This document shows, piece by piece, positions 1-6,859 of a stretch of 64,000 bases of DNA. Below the pieces are notes generated by a model. It was not told where the DNA came from and searched no databases. It saw only the letters and a program-made list of their open reading frames with translations. How positions within the stretch are numbered: position 1 is the first letter of the stretch; each line of letters opens with the position of its first letter. The position numbers were made by a program, and so were the translations under genes. This DNA is from Cedecea sp000277545 (GTDB lineage: Bacteria; Pseudomonadota; Gammaproteobacteria; Enterobacterales; Enterobacteriaceae), in NCBI GenBank assembly GCA_050847315.1, contig CP193791.1; one strand, 5' to 3'.

Positions 1-19
1 CCTCACCGAAGGAGACAGG

Positions 20-1669
20 GTGAGTAGCATCTGGCTGCGAGGGGATAATCAAGCCCTGTATCTGCGCTCCCTGTCCGTAGTGCTGGCGGCGACGCTGGCG
101 CTTATCACCGTGCGTTTCAATGGCCTGCGATTTTGGGGCCTGGCGTTGCTCCCCTTGCCGATTGTGGCGCTGATGAGCGGCTGGGTGAACTGGACGACCC
201 AGGGGCTGGAAAGCTGGAGTCGGCACGATATTGTGCTGGGGTATCTCTGTTCGCTGGCTGTGATGCTGTTTCTGACCTTGCCCTGGCTGCAGGGGCGGCT
301 GCACTCGAATCGCGGTTGGGGAGGCTGGCAGGTATTCTACGGCCAGCTCTGGCGGAACGGTATTACTCTGCTGCTGACCGGGCTGCTGGTGCTCTTTTTC
401 TGGGGCGTGCTGGCGCTTTGGGCCGGGTTATTTAAGCTGGTGGATATCGCCTTCTTTGATCGCCTGTTTTTCAGTTCATCGGCGTTTGCCTGGATTGCTA
501 CCTGTACGGCAGCGGCGCTGGCGGTCACGCTTTGCCGTGACCAGGTTCGGGCTATTAACGCGGTAAAACATTTCTTCAGCGTTTTTGTCACGGGTCTTTT
601 ACCGCTGCTGTCGCTGATTTCCCTGATGTTTTTGGCGACGCTGCCGGTGGTTGGCCTGGGGTCTATTTCACTGCACTTTTCCTGTAATGCGCTGCTCAAC
701 ACGCTGACGCTGATGGTGATGGGCACTGCCGCAGTGGCTTATCATCCGGAAAGAGAAACCCGACCTTATCCTGCTCTGCTTGATGGTGCGATAAAGCTGA
801 CGTTATTGCTGTCGCCGGTTTATGCCTTGCTGGCAAGCTATGCGCTGTGGTTGCGCGTTTCGTCATACGGCTGGACGCCAACAAGGGTATATGCGGCGCT
901 GATAACCTTCACCGTATTGGTGTGGGCCTTTGGCTATGTCGTCACGCTCGTTCGCCAGCGTCGGGAGACTGTTCTACAGCCGGGAGGGATTAACCGCGCG
1001 GTGCTTTTGCTGGCGCTGGCCTTGCTGGTCGCGGTGAATTCCCCGCTTCTGGACCCTTACCGGATCAGCGTTAATAACCAAATGGCGCGTTACCACAGCG
1101 GCGTCCTGAAGCCCGAGAAGGTGAGTATGACCATGCTGCAATACGCCGGGCGGCGGGGCTACGATGCGCTCAGCGAGCTGCAAAAAGACCCGGTGTTTGT
1201 CGCCAGTCCCGATCGCAGAAGGCAATTGGCGATGCTGTTGAGCAATGGCAAAACGGGCGGTGTGGCGGTGGCGAAGCTGACGGTTGAATCTCTGCGTCAG
1301 CGTATCGTGCTGGCGGATAAAAATCGCGTGCCGGAAAACGCGTGGTGGCAGGCCATGGTAAAAGATGAAAGTTACCAGGCTCGCGAGTGTCTGGATGACG
1401 AGGATAAGTGTCTGCTGGTTGGGATGGATTTGAACGGCGACGGGCAGGATGAATGGCTGCTGTGCCAGCCGGAAATGAGCTACTGCAAAGTGTACGGCAA
1501 GATAGACGGGAGCTGGAAGGATATCGGCCAGGCCCGGGATCTGGATAAAAACCAGATGATGTCAGCGCTGAAGCAGGCCGCCTCTGAAGGAAAACTGACG
1601 GCTGCGCCGAAGGTCTGGCAGGACGTGATGGTGCAGGGGCAGCGGGTTAAAATCGACTATTACCGCTGA
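20..1669 (+). CDS. yhgE: YhgE-type DUF4153 inner-membrane protein
   Basis: 549 residues, GTG start with a GGAG ribosome site just upstream. The first two thirds are a run of hydrophobic segments, about ten membrane spans, typical of the DUF4153 family. The last ~200 residues are soluble and carry two close cysteine pairs plus an acidic loop, DLNGDGQDE at 470-478, that resembles an EF-hand or dockerin calcium loop. The identification as YhgE rests on the membrane profile and on position next to hslO. Function is unknown in the family. The gene ends a few bases before the hslO terminator and is convergent with hslO. Confidence 0.8.
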   Translation: MSSIWLRGDNQALYLRSLSVVLAATLALITVRFNGLRFWGLALLPLPIVALMSGWVNWTTQGLESWSRHDIVLGYLCSLAVMLFLTLPWLQGRLHSNRGWGGWQVFYGQLWRNGITLLLTGLLVLFFWGVLALWAGLFKLVDIAFFDRLFFSSSAFAWIATCTAAALAVTLCRDQVRAINAVKHFFSVFVTGLLPLLSLISLMFLATLPVVGLGSISLHFSCNALLNTLTLMVMGTAAVAYHPERETRPYPALLDGAIKLTLLLSPVYALLASYALWLRVSSYGWTPTRVYAALITFTVLVWAFGYVVTLVRQRRETVLQPGGINRAVLLLALALLVAVNSPLLDPYRISVNNQMARYHSGVLKPEKVSMTMLQYAGRRGYDALSELQKDPVFVASPDRRRQLAMLLSNGKTGGVAVAKLTVESLRQRIVLADKNRVPENAWWQAMVKDESYQARECLDDEDKCLLVGMDLNGDGQDEWLLCQPEMSYCKVYGKIDGSWKDIGQARDLDKNQMMSALKQAASEGKLTAAPKVWQDVMVQGQRVKIDYYR

Positions 1670-1674
1670 AAAAA

Positions 1675-1696
1675 AACGCCTCCGATTGGAGGCGTT
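1675..1696 (-). terminator. Terminator of the hslO transcription unit
   Basis: Perfect 9-bp stem (AACGCCTCC/GGAGGCGTT) with a GATT loop. Read on the minus strand it is followed by a run of T, a classical Rho-independent terminator for hslO. It abuts the yhgE stop codon; on the plus strand no T-run follows. Confidence 0.9.
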
Positions 1697-1704
1697 ATGC
1701 AAAC

Positions 1705-2589
1705 TTAGTGAACCTGCGGATCCGCCGGAGAGGCATTGTTGCGGATCGCCGTGATGTCCATGGAGTCAAACACATAGCGGCTGCCACAGTAATCACAGTT
1801 CATGTCGATTTCGCCATCTTCGGCCAGAATACTGTCGACCTCTTCATCCGGCAGCGTGCGCAGCGCGTCAGCACAGCGCTCGCGTGAGCAGGTGCATTTG
1901 AACTCTACGTCCTGAGGATCGTACAGCGTGACTTCTTCTTCGTGATACAGGCGCCATAGCACATCGTTCGCTGGTAGCGTCAGCAGCTCTTCGGCCTTGA
2001 TGGTTTCGGTCAGCGTCGCGAGGTGGTTGAAGTCGTCGGTTTCCGCGTTTTGCGCCGGCAGAACCTGCAGCAACATACCGCCCGCCGCCGCTTTACCGTC
2101 TACTTCACCGGTACGAATAAACAGACGAGTTGGCAGCTGCTCGGAACGCATGAAATAATCTTCCAGGCAGGCGGCCAGCGTATCCCCTTCCAGACCGACC
2201 ACGCCCTGATAGCGCTCGCCTTCGCTTGGGGAGATGGTGATCACCAGATAACCGTTACCCACCAGATCTTTTAATGCAGCATCCGCCGGGATATCACCCT
2301 GTACACGCGCTACGCCGCGCATTTGCTGTTTGTTGTTGCCGTTAATCACGGCCAGCGTCATCGGGCCATCGCCCTGAAGCTGAACGGTGATATCTCCGTC
2401 AAACTTCAGCGTGGCGGTCAGCAGGCTGGTGGCGACCAGCAGTTCGCCCAGAATTTTTTTGACCGGCTGCGGGTAATCATGGTTTTCCATGATCTGCTGC
2501 CAGGTTTCGGAAACCGTCACCAGCTCGCCGCGCACGGCGTGGTTTTCAAACAGATAGCGGTGTAGTTGGTCGTGTTGAGTCATCGTCAT
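1705..2589 (-). CDS. hslO: Hsp33 redox-regulated holdase chaperone
   Basis: 294 residues, the length of E. coli Hsp33. The C-terminal redox switch is intact: zinc-binding cysteines C232, C234, C265 and C268 in CTC and CDYC motifs. In this family zinc release and disulphide formation under oxidative plus heat stress unfold the C-terminus and activate the cytoplasmic holdase. The start used is the ATG at 2589; an ATG two codons later would also serve. It is the last gene of a leftward yrfG-hslR-hslO unit, 21 bases after hslR, and has its own terminator. Confidence 0.97.
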   Translation of the reverse strand: MTMTQHDQLHRYLFENHAVRGELVTVSETWQQIMENHDYPQPVKKILGELLVATSLLTATLKFDGDITVQLQGDGPMTLAVINGNNKQQMRGVARVQGDIPADAALKDLVGNGYLVITISPSEGERYQGVVGLEGDTLAACLEDYFMRSEQLPTRLFIRTGEVDGKAAAGGMLLQVLPAQNAETDDFNHLATLTETIKAEELLTLPANDVLWRLYHEEEVTLYDPQDVEFKCTCSRERCADALRTLPDEEVDSILAEDGEIDMNCDYCGSRYVFDSMDITAIRNNASPADPQVH

Positions 2590-2610
2590 CTCTCTTACTG
2601 GTCGGCGAAT

Positions 2611-3012
2611 TTACGCTTCGCCACCGTGTTTAAATTTCATCAAATCTCGCCGCTCTTTTTTATCCGGGCGGCGATCGGGATGCGGCATGCTCAGCGCGTT
2701 CATTTTGCGCGCCAGCGCCACTTTTTCCCGTTTGGCGATGCTTTCCGCCGTCTCTTCATAAAGCTGAGAGGCTTCTGCGGCTGGCCTGCGCTGTTCGGTA
2801 ATACCCAGGACGGATACGGTGCGCTCGTCGTTTCCCTGGCGCAGCGTGAGTACCGCATGAAGCTCAACCAGTTTGCTTGGCTTACTGCGCTGGCCGTTGT
2901 AGTGCACTTTCCCGCCTTCAACCATTTCCCGCGCCACCGCACGGGTTTTGTAAAAGCGTGCGGCCCACAGCCATTTATCCAGGCGTACGCCCTCGGCAGT
3001 TTTTTCTTTCAT
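2611..3012 (-). CDS. hslR: Hsp15 ribosome-associated heat-shock protein
   Basis: 133 residues with an N-terminal S4 RNA-binding domain (VRLDKWLWAARFYKTR, about residues 8-23) and a lysine/arginine-rich C-terminal tail. In E. coli Hsp15 binds free 50S subunits that still carry a nascent chain and helps recycle them after heat shock. It lies between yrfG (9-base gap) and hslO, in the same direction, consistent with co-transcription of the heat-shock pair. Confidence 0.97.
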   Translation of the reverse strand: MKEKTAEGVRLDKWLWAARFYKTRAVAREMVEGGKVHYNGQRSKPSKLVELHAVLTLRQGNDERTVSVLGITEQRRPAAEASQLYEETAESIAKREKVALARKMNALSMPHPDRRPDKKERRDLMKFKHGGEA

Positions 3013-3021
3013 TGCGCCTCC

Positions 3022-3693
3022 TTAAGCGGAAAGCGACGGGATCAGGCTACGGTAATCGCTCAGGCCTGGGTGGCGCTCAAACGTTTTTTCCGCTTCACCT
3101 GAGTCCGGGTTGAGGACGCCAAAGCAGTAGCGAATCCCAAACGTTGCGGCTGCATCAAGAATCGCTTCGCTGTCGTCGATAAAGACGGTTCTGGCCGCAT
3201 CGAATCCGGTATGCCCGGCCACCGCCTGCCATAAACGCTGATCTTCTTTCGGATAACCAAATGTGTGGGTGGAAAGTAATAAATCAAGGTGCTGGTTCAA
3301 ACCCGTGTGCTCAAGCTTCACCGCCAGGTTATGCGGGTGCGCGTTGGTGAGCAGAATGCGGCGCTTGCCGCTGGCTTTCGCCGCTTCAAGAAACGGCACG
3401 GTATCTTCACGCAGCGCGGCCTTTGGCCCTTGTTCGGTGGTCATGCCACAGATATCCAGCCCGAGGCGTTCGCTCCAGTAGTCGAGACAGTACCAGTTTA
3501 GCGTATGCTGCACGGCGTGGTATTCGCGGGAAATTAATTCATACGCATCCTGCAACGGAATGCCGCGCTGAAGGCTAAGGGTTTCCGGCACCAGCTTTTT
3601 CCAGAAATGGTTATCAAAGGCCAGGTCCAACAGGGTCCCGTCCATATCCAGCAGCAGGGTGTCCACGTCCTGCCAGGCAATAGCACCAGACAT
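3022..3693 (-). CDS. yrfG: GMP/IMP nucleotidase, HAD family
   Basis: 223 residues. HAD motif I is LLDMDGT with D16 and D18 as nucleophile and acid/base. Motif II is the ILLTNAHPH region, and FIDDSEAILDAA supplies the metal-binding aspartates. E. coli YrfG dephosphorylates GMP and IMP; that specificity is inferred by homology. It is the first gene of the leftward unit ending in hslO. A strong terminator separates it from igaA, so it should have its own promoter in or near the 3694-3767 gap. Confidence 0.93.
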   Translation of the reverse strand: MSGAIAWQDVDTLLLDMDGTLLDLAFDNHFWKKLVPETLSLQRGIPLQDAYELISREYHAVQHTLNWYCLDYWSERLGLDICGMTTEQGPKAALREDTVPFLEAAKASGKRRILLTNAHPHNLAVKLEHTGLNQHLDLLLSTHTFGYPKEDQRLWQAVAGHTGFDAARTVFIDDSEAILDAAATFGIRYCFGVLNPDSGEAEKTFERHPGLSDYRSLIPSLSA

Positions 3694-3718
3694 AGCTTTA
3701 GTCTCGATTGAGAGAAAA

Positions 3719-3751
3719 TTGCGTACCAGGGTAGCACAACCCGGTACGCAA
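3719..3751 (-). terminator. igaA terminator hairpin
   Basis: A 33-base hairpin with a perfect 9-bp outer stem (TTGCGTACC/GGTACGCAA) and an inner GGGT/ACCC stem, separated by one unpaired A, closing a 6-base loop. On the minus strand it is followed by TTTTC, so it should end igaA transcription before yrfG. Confidence 0.85.
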
Positions 3752-3767
3752 AGTTTACCCGTAGCGG

Positions 3768-5903
3768 CTACTTCAGCGGCGTAGGCGGAGTCAGTGTGGG
3801 GTTGAGGCAGCTATCATAATAGCGCTGAATTTCAGCCAGCCTCGTACTGGCACGGCGATAGCGAGTCACCGCCAGAACGCCGTTTATCGCGGCGCAGGCC
3901 AACATCGCAATCAGCATCAGAGAAATGCCGATGTAGCTCCAGAGGCTATGAGTGTCTGAGATCCGATGCAGGGTGACGTGCTGTGTGCCGTTGGCATCCG
4001 TGTAGATGCCGGTAATGATCCCTTCGGCGTGGAACGGCGTGTGCAGCAGCATTTCCGCCAGTCGCTGAAATTCGGTCCATTGTTCCTGGGCCGGGAAGTC
4101 ATACAGCGACATTGGCGGCAGCGGCTGGTCTACGAAATCACCACCTTCATCGTTGATGATGATGTACCCGCCTGGGGCAGGGCTATTTAATGCCTGTGCG
4201 GCGCGGGCGGTTTCACGAATAAAGAAAGGTGCGGTTGAGGTGGCCACCAGGTTATCCAGCGACTCGGCGCTAACTGGCCGTAGAAGGACGTTCACCCCGG
4301 TCAGTTTTCCTGAATCCGCGCGCTTGATCAGGGAATCCCAGTCTTTAGTGTTGCCCAGGTTTACTAGCGCATTCTTCAGGCGGACGCACTCTTCTTCTGC
4401 GGTACACAGCGCCTGGGTTTTTTTCACAATCCCGGCAAAATCATCCAGCAGGACCATGCCGGATTTCTGAATGGCGTCCGCGAGCTGTGGGTTAACTTTG
4501 CTGTCACCTTCTCCACCCTGAGGATGAATTTGCCCGCTGACGGCTTTGGTCAGAGCGACCGCTTTGTCCATGATGTCGGACTCCGGCAAGGGCAGAGGGC
4601 GGGCGGTATTCCAGATGATCTGCGAGCAGTCGAAGGGGGTGAATGGGAAGTTTTGCCGCGAGCGATAACCGCCTGGCGTTTGAATATTACACATCCCCGT
4701 GCCATTCACTCTCAGCGTATCGCCTACCTGCAGCTTGTATTTGGCGAGTTCCTCAACGCTGGTGGCCTCGATGGACTGAGCGCCCTTCAACCATGAGGCG
4801 CTAAGCTTGATAGGCATTTCCAGCGGCACCCAAATAGTCATCATCAGCAGGACCAGCAGCGCGCCGGCGGCAACCAGCAGGTTACGCACCCAGTGCTGTA
4901 GCGGGAAGTTACGCACTTCATCATGGAGTGAAAGGAAACGTCCCTGACGCACCACATGGCGGTCAAGATAGATATCAATATCGGTTTTCTGCCCCAGATC
5001 TTGAGCCACAAAAGGCTGCCAGTGGGGCGGATACACCAGATCGATAATGCCCAGGGAGATGTTGTTCATCTGTTCCTGGTCAGACTCGCCGAACAGCCCC
5101 CAGCGTTTGGGTGTGCCGCGCAGGCAGTGGATCTCGCGCAATGCCGTTTTCGCCGGCGGGGCAAACAGGCCCCACAAACCGGCGGCAATCAGCAGGACGG
5201 CGCCGCCAATTAACCAGGGCAGGAACACTGACGGCGTCACGAGACTCAGGAACAGCATGATAAAAGCGATGCAAATAAGCGCGGCTTCGCGCACGCCGTC
5301 GGGGCGGCTCAGGGAATACTCTTCCTGAGTTTCCTGGCGAATGTTTAGCAGCTCGATTTGCTCGCTTTCTTCGCCGCGAATGGAGGCCTGATTGCCTGAA
5401 TAGCCTTCCAGGGCGTACTGCTGCACATCCAGCGTATCGTTTTGCAGCGTATTGCCATTGAGCGAAATCACCAGCGGGATGCTGCTCGTCCGAATCAGGT
5501 CTACGTCGTTATCGTTGGTGATGTACTGCTCCCAGAGCGGCGGGAGGTGAACTTCAACAGAATCAAGGTAATAACGCCATTTATTGGCGTCATCGGCAGA
5601 GAGGCCGTAGCGAGTGATCGACCGGGTCAGGGAGAAAACTGTACTGCTTTGCGCGGTGAGCGTTAGTCTTGGCAGTGGATTGCTCGCGCCGGAGGGGCCA
5701 ATCAGCTCCTGGGAACGGGAATAACGCTCGAGGTAATTTTCGACGGCAACGCGCTCTTCTGGGGTTAGTTTGCGCGTGGTGGCACCGGAGAAGGAACGAT
5801 CGTGCGAAACCTGGGCACGTAGCTTCAGGCTTCGCCAAATCAGCCATCCGGCAATCAGTGCGCAGGCCAGCATAGCAGCTAACAGAAATAATAAGGTGCT
5901 CAT
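3768..5903 (-). CDS. igaA: IgaA, inner-membrane inhibitor of the Rcs phosphorelay
   Basis: 711 residues from the ATG at 5903, the E. coli length. A GGGGA ribosome site supports this start over an in-frame ATG six codons upstream. Topology is one N-terminal membrane span (from about residue 2), a cytoplasmic domain, a hydrophobic pair near 200-250, another span near 340-360, a large periplasmic domain, and a last span near 655-675. The periplasmic domain has several cysteines, as in the family. IgaA restrains RcsC/RcsD signalling and is essential in many enterobacteria unless Rcs is inactive. Monocistronic, with a terminator behind it. Confidence 0.95.
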   Translation of the reverse strand: MSTLLFLLAAMLACALIAGWLIWRSLKLRAQVSHDRSFSGATTRKLTPEERVAVENYLERYSRSQELIGPSGASNPLPRLTLTAQSSTVFSLTRSITRYGLSADDANKWRYYLDSVEVHLPPLWEQYITNDNDVDLIRTSSIPLVISLNGNTLQNDTLDVQQYALEGYSGNQASIRGEESEQIELLNIRQETQEEYSLSRPDGVREAALICIAFIMLFLSLVTPSVFLPWLIGGAVLLIAAGLWGLFAPPAKTALREIHCLRGTPKRWGLFGESDQEQMNNISLGIIDLVYPPHWQPFVAQDLGQKTDIDIYLDRHVVRQGRFLSLHDEVRNFPLQHWVRNLLVAAGALLVLLMMTIWVPLEMPIKLSASWLKGAQSIEATSVEELAKYKLQVGDTLRVNGTGMCNIQTPGGYRSRQNFPFTPFDCSQIIWNTARPLPLPESDIMDKAVALTKAVSGQIHPQGGEGDSKVNPQLADAIQKSGMVLLDDFAGIVKKTQALCTAEEECVRLKNALVNLGNTKDWDSLIKRADSGKLTGVNVLLRPVSAESLDNLVATSTAPFFIRETARAAQALNSPAPGGYIIINDEGGDFVDQPLPPMSLYDFPAQEQWTEFQRLAEMLLHTPFHAEGIITGIYTDANGTQHVTLHRISDTHSLWSYIGISLMLIAMLACAAINGVLAVTRYRRASTRLAEIQRYYDSCLNPTLTPPTPLK

Positions 5904-6238
5904 GCTTTCCCCATCAAACAATCGTCTTTTTCATCAAACTCGGCAAAAGATCGGCCTTTCAAATGGTTAAGGAGTCAGAAGTCATTATCGGCAGGTAAAG
6001 CTGCAAACTTGAGCTATTTTTAAGGCGACCGACTTACAGTAACACAATGTTAGCAAAGCGACTTCGTCCGAAATACAAGTAAATTCCTATTCAATAGTAC
6101 CTGCCTTGACAGCGGGTAAAATTACGTGTTTTAGCGCGCCAAACGTTACAAAAATGTAAATAATAGCCAATGCTCGTTGCACGATATGTGCGGCATACCG
6201 CACAATAACTTACCTCTTTCACTGTTGAACCCGGCCAC
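5904..6238. other. igaA-nudE divergent intergenic region
   Basis: 335 bases that must hold promoters for both genes. On the plus strand a consensus -35 TTGACA lies at 6106-6111, but no clear -10 sits 17 bases on. A TAAATAAT stretch further down is a weaker candidate. A perfect 7-bp inverted repeat lies at 6187-6204. No convincing gene was seen. Confidence 0.6.
6187..6204. repeat. Inverted repeat in the nudE leader
   Basis: TGTGCGG-CATA-CCGCACA, a perfect 7-bp inverted repeat with a 4-base spacer, 34 bases before the nudE start. It could be an RNA stem-loop in the leader or a dimeric regulator site. Confidence 0.6.
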
Positions 6239-6805
6239 ATGAGCAAATCACTAATAAAACCAACGATTTTAAATGTCGAAACCGTGGCGCGTTCGCGGCT
6301 GTTTAATGTCGAAACGGTGGATCTGGAATTTAGCAATGGCGTTCGCCGCGTCTATGAACGCATGAAACCGTCTTCCCGCGAGGCGGTAATGATAGTGCCT
6401 GTTGTTGATGACCACTTGATCTTAATCCGTGAATACGCGGTTGGCACAGAATCCTATGAACTAGGGTTCTCTAAAGGGCTGATCGACCCGGGCGAAACGG
6501 TATTTGAGGCCGCTAACCGTGAGCTGAAAGAAGAAGTGGGCTTTGGCGCGAACCGGCTAACGTTTCTGAAAAAGCTGACGATGGCCCCGTCCTATTTCTC
6601 GAGCAAAATGAACATTGTGATTGCGGAAGATCTGTATCCCGAATCCCTGGAAGGGGATGAGCCGGAAGAACTGCCGCAAGTACGGTGGCCGCTGGCGAAC
6701 ATGATGGATTTGCTCAATGAAGATGATTTCAGCGAGGCGCGTAACGTCAGCGCTTTGTTCCTTGTCCGGGAATGGTTAAGGCAGCAGGGCAGGCTGAAAG
6801 ACTGA
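6239..6805 (+). CDS. nudE: NudE, ADP-sugar/NADH/Ap3A Nudix hydrolase
   Basis: 188 residues. The complete Nudix box (G-x5-E-x7-RE-U-x-EE-x-G-U) runs from G80 through E86, R94, E95, E98, E99 to G101, giving the Mg2+-binding catalytic helix. E. coli NudE hydrolyses Ap3A, ADP-ribose and NADH. The N-terminus contains a short internal repeat, NVETVARSR then NVETVDLE, visible in the DNA as 16-base copies. It is convergent with mrcA, sharing a bidirectional terminator. Confidence 0.96.
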   Translation: MSKSLIKPTILNVETVARSRLFNVETVDLEFSNGVRRVYERMKPSSREAVMIVPVVDDHLILIREYAVGTESYELGFSKGLIDPGETVFEAANRELKEEVGFGANRLTFLKKLTMAPSYFSSKMNIVIAEDLYPESLEGDEPEELPQVRWPLANMMDLLNEDDFSEARNVSALFLVREWLRQQGRLKD

Positions 6806-6822
6806 CCGCTAAAGAATGAAAA

Positions 6823-6841
6823 AGGGCCGCTAAGCGGCCCT
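6823..6841. terminator. Bidirectional nudE/mrcA terminator
   Basis: AGGGCCGC-TAA-GCGGCCCT, a perfect 8-bp stem between the convergent stops. An A-run precedes it (a T-run for mrcA on the minus strand), with a weaker T-rich stretch after it on the plus strand. Confidence 0.85.
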
Positions 6842-6859
6842 ATACTATTTTGGGTTGGA

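Noticed and set aside
6091..6336. 81-codon minus-strand frame reaching from nudE into the igaA-nudE gap
   Set aside because: Its start lies in nudE antisense and no domain or ribosome site supports it.
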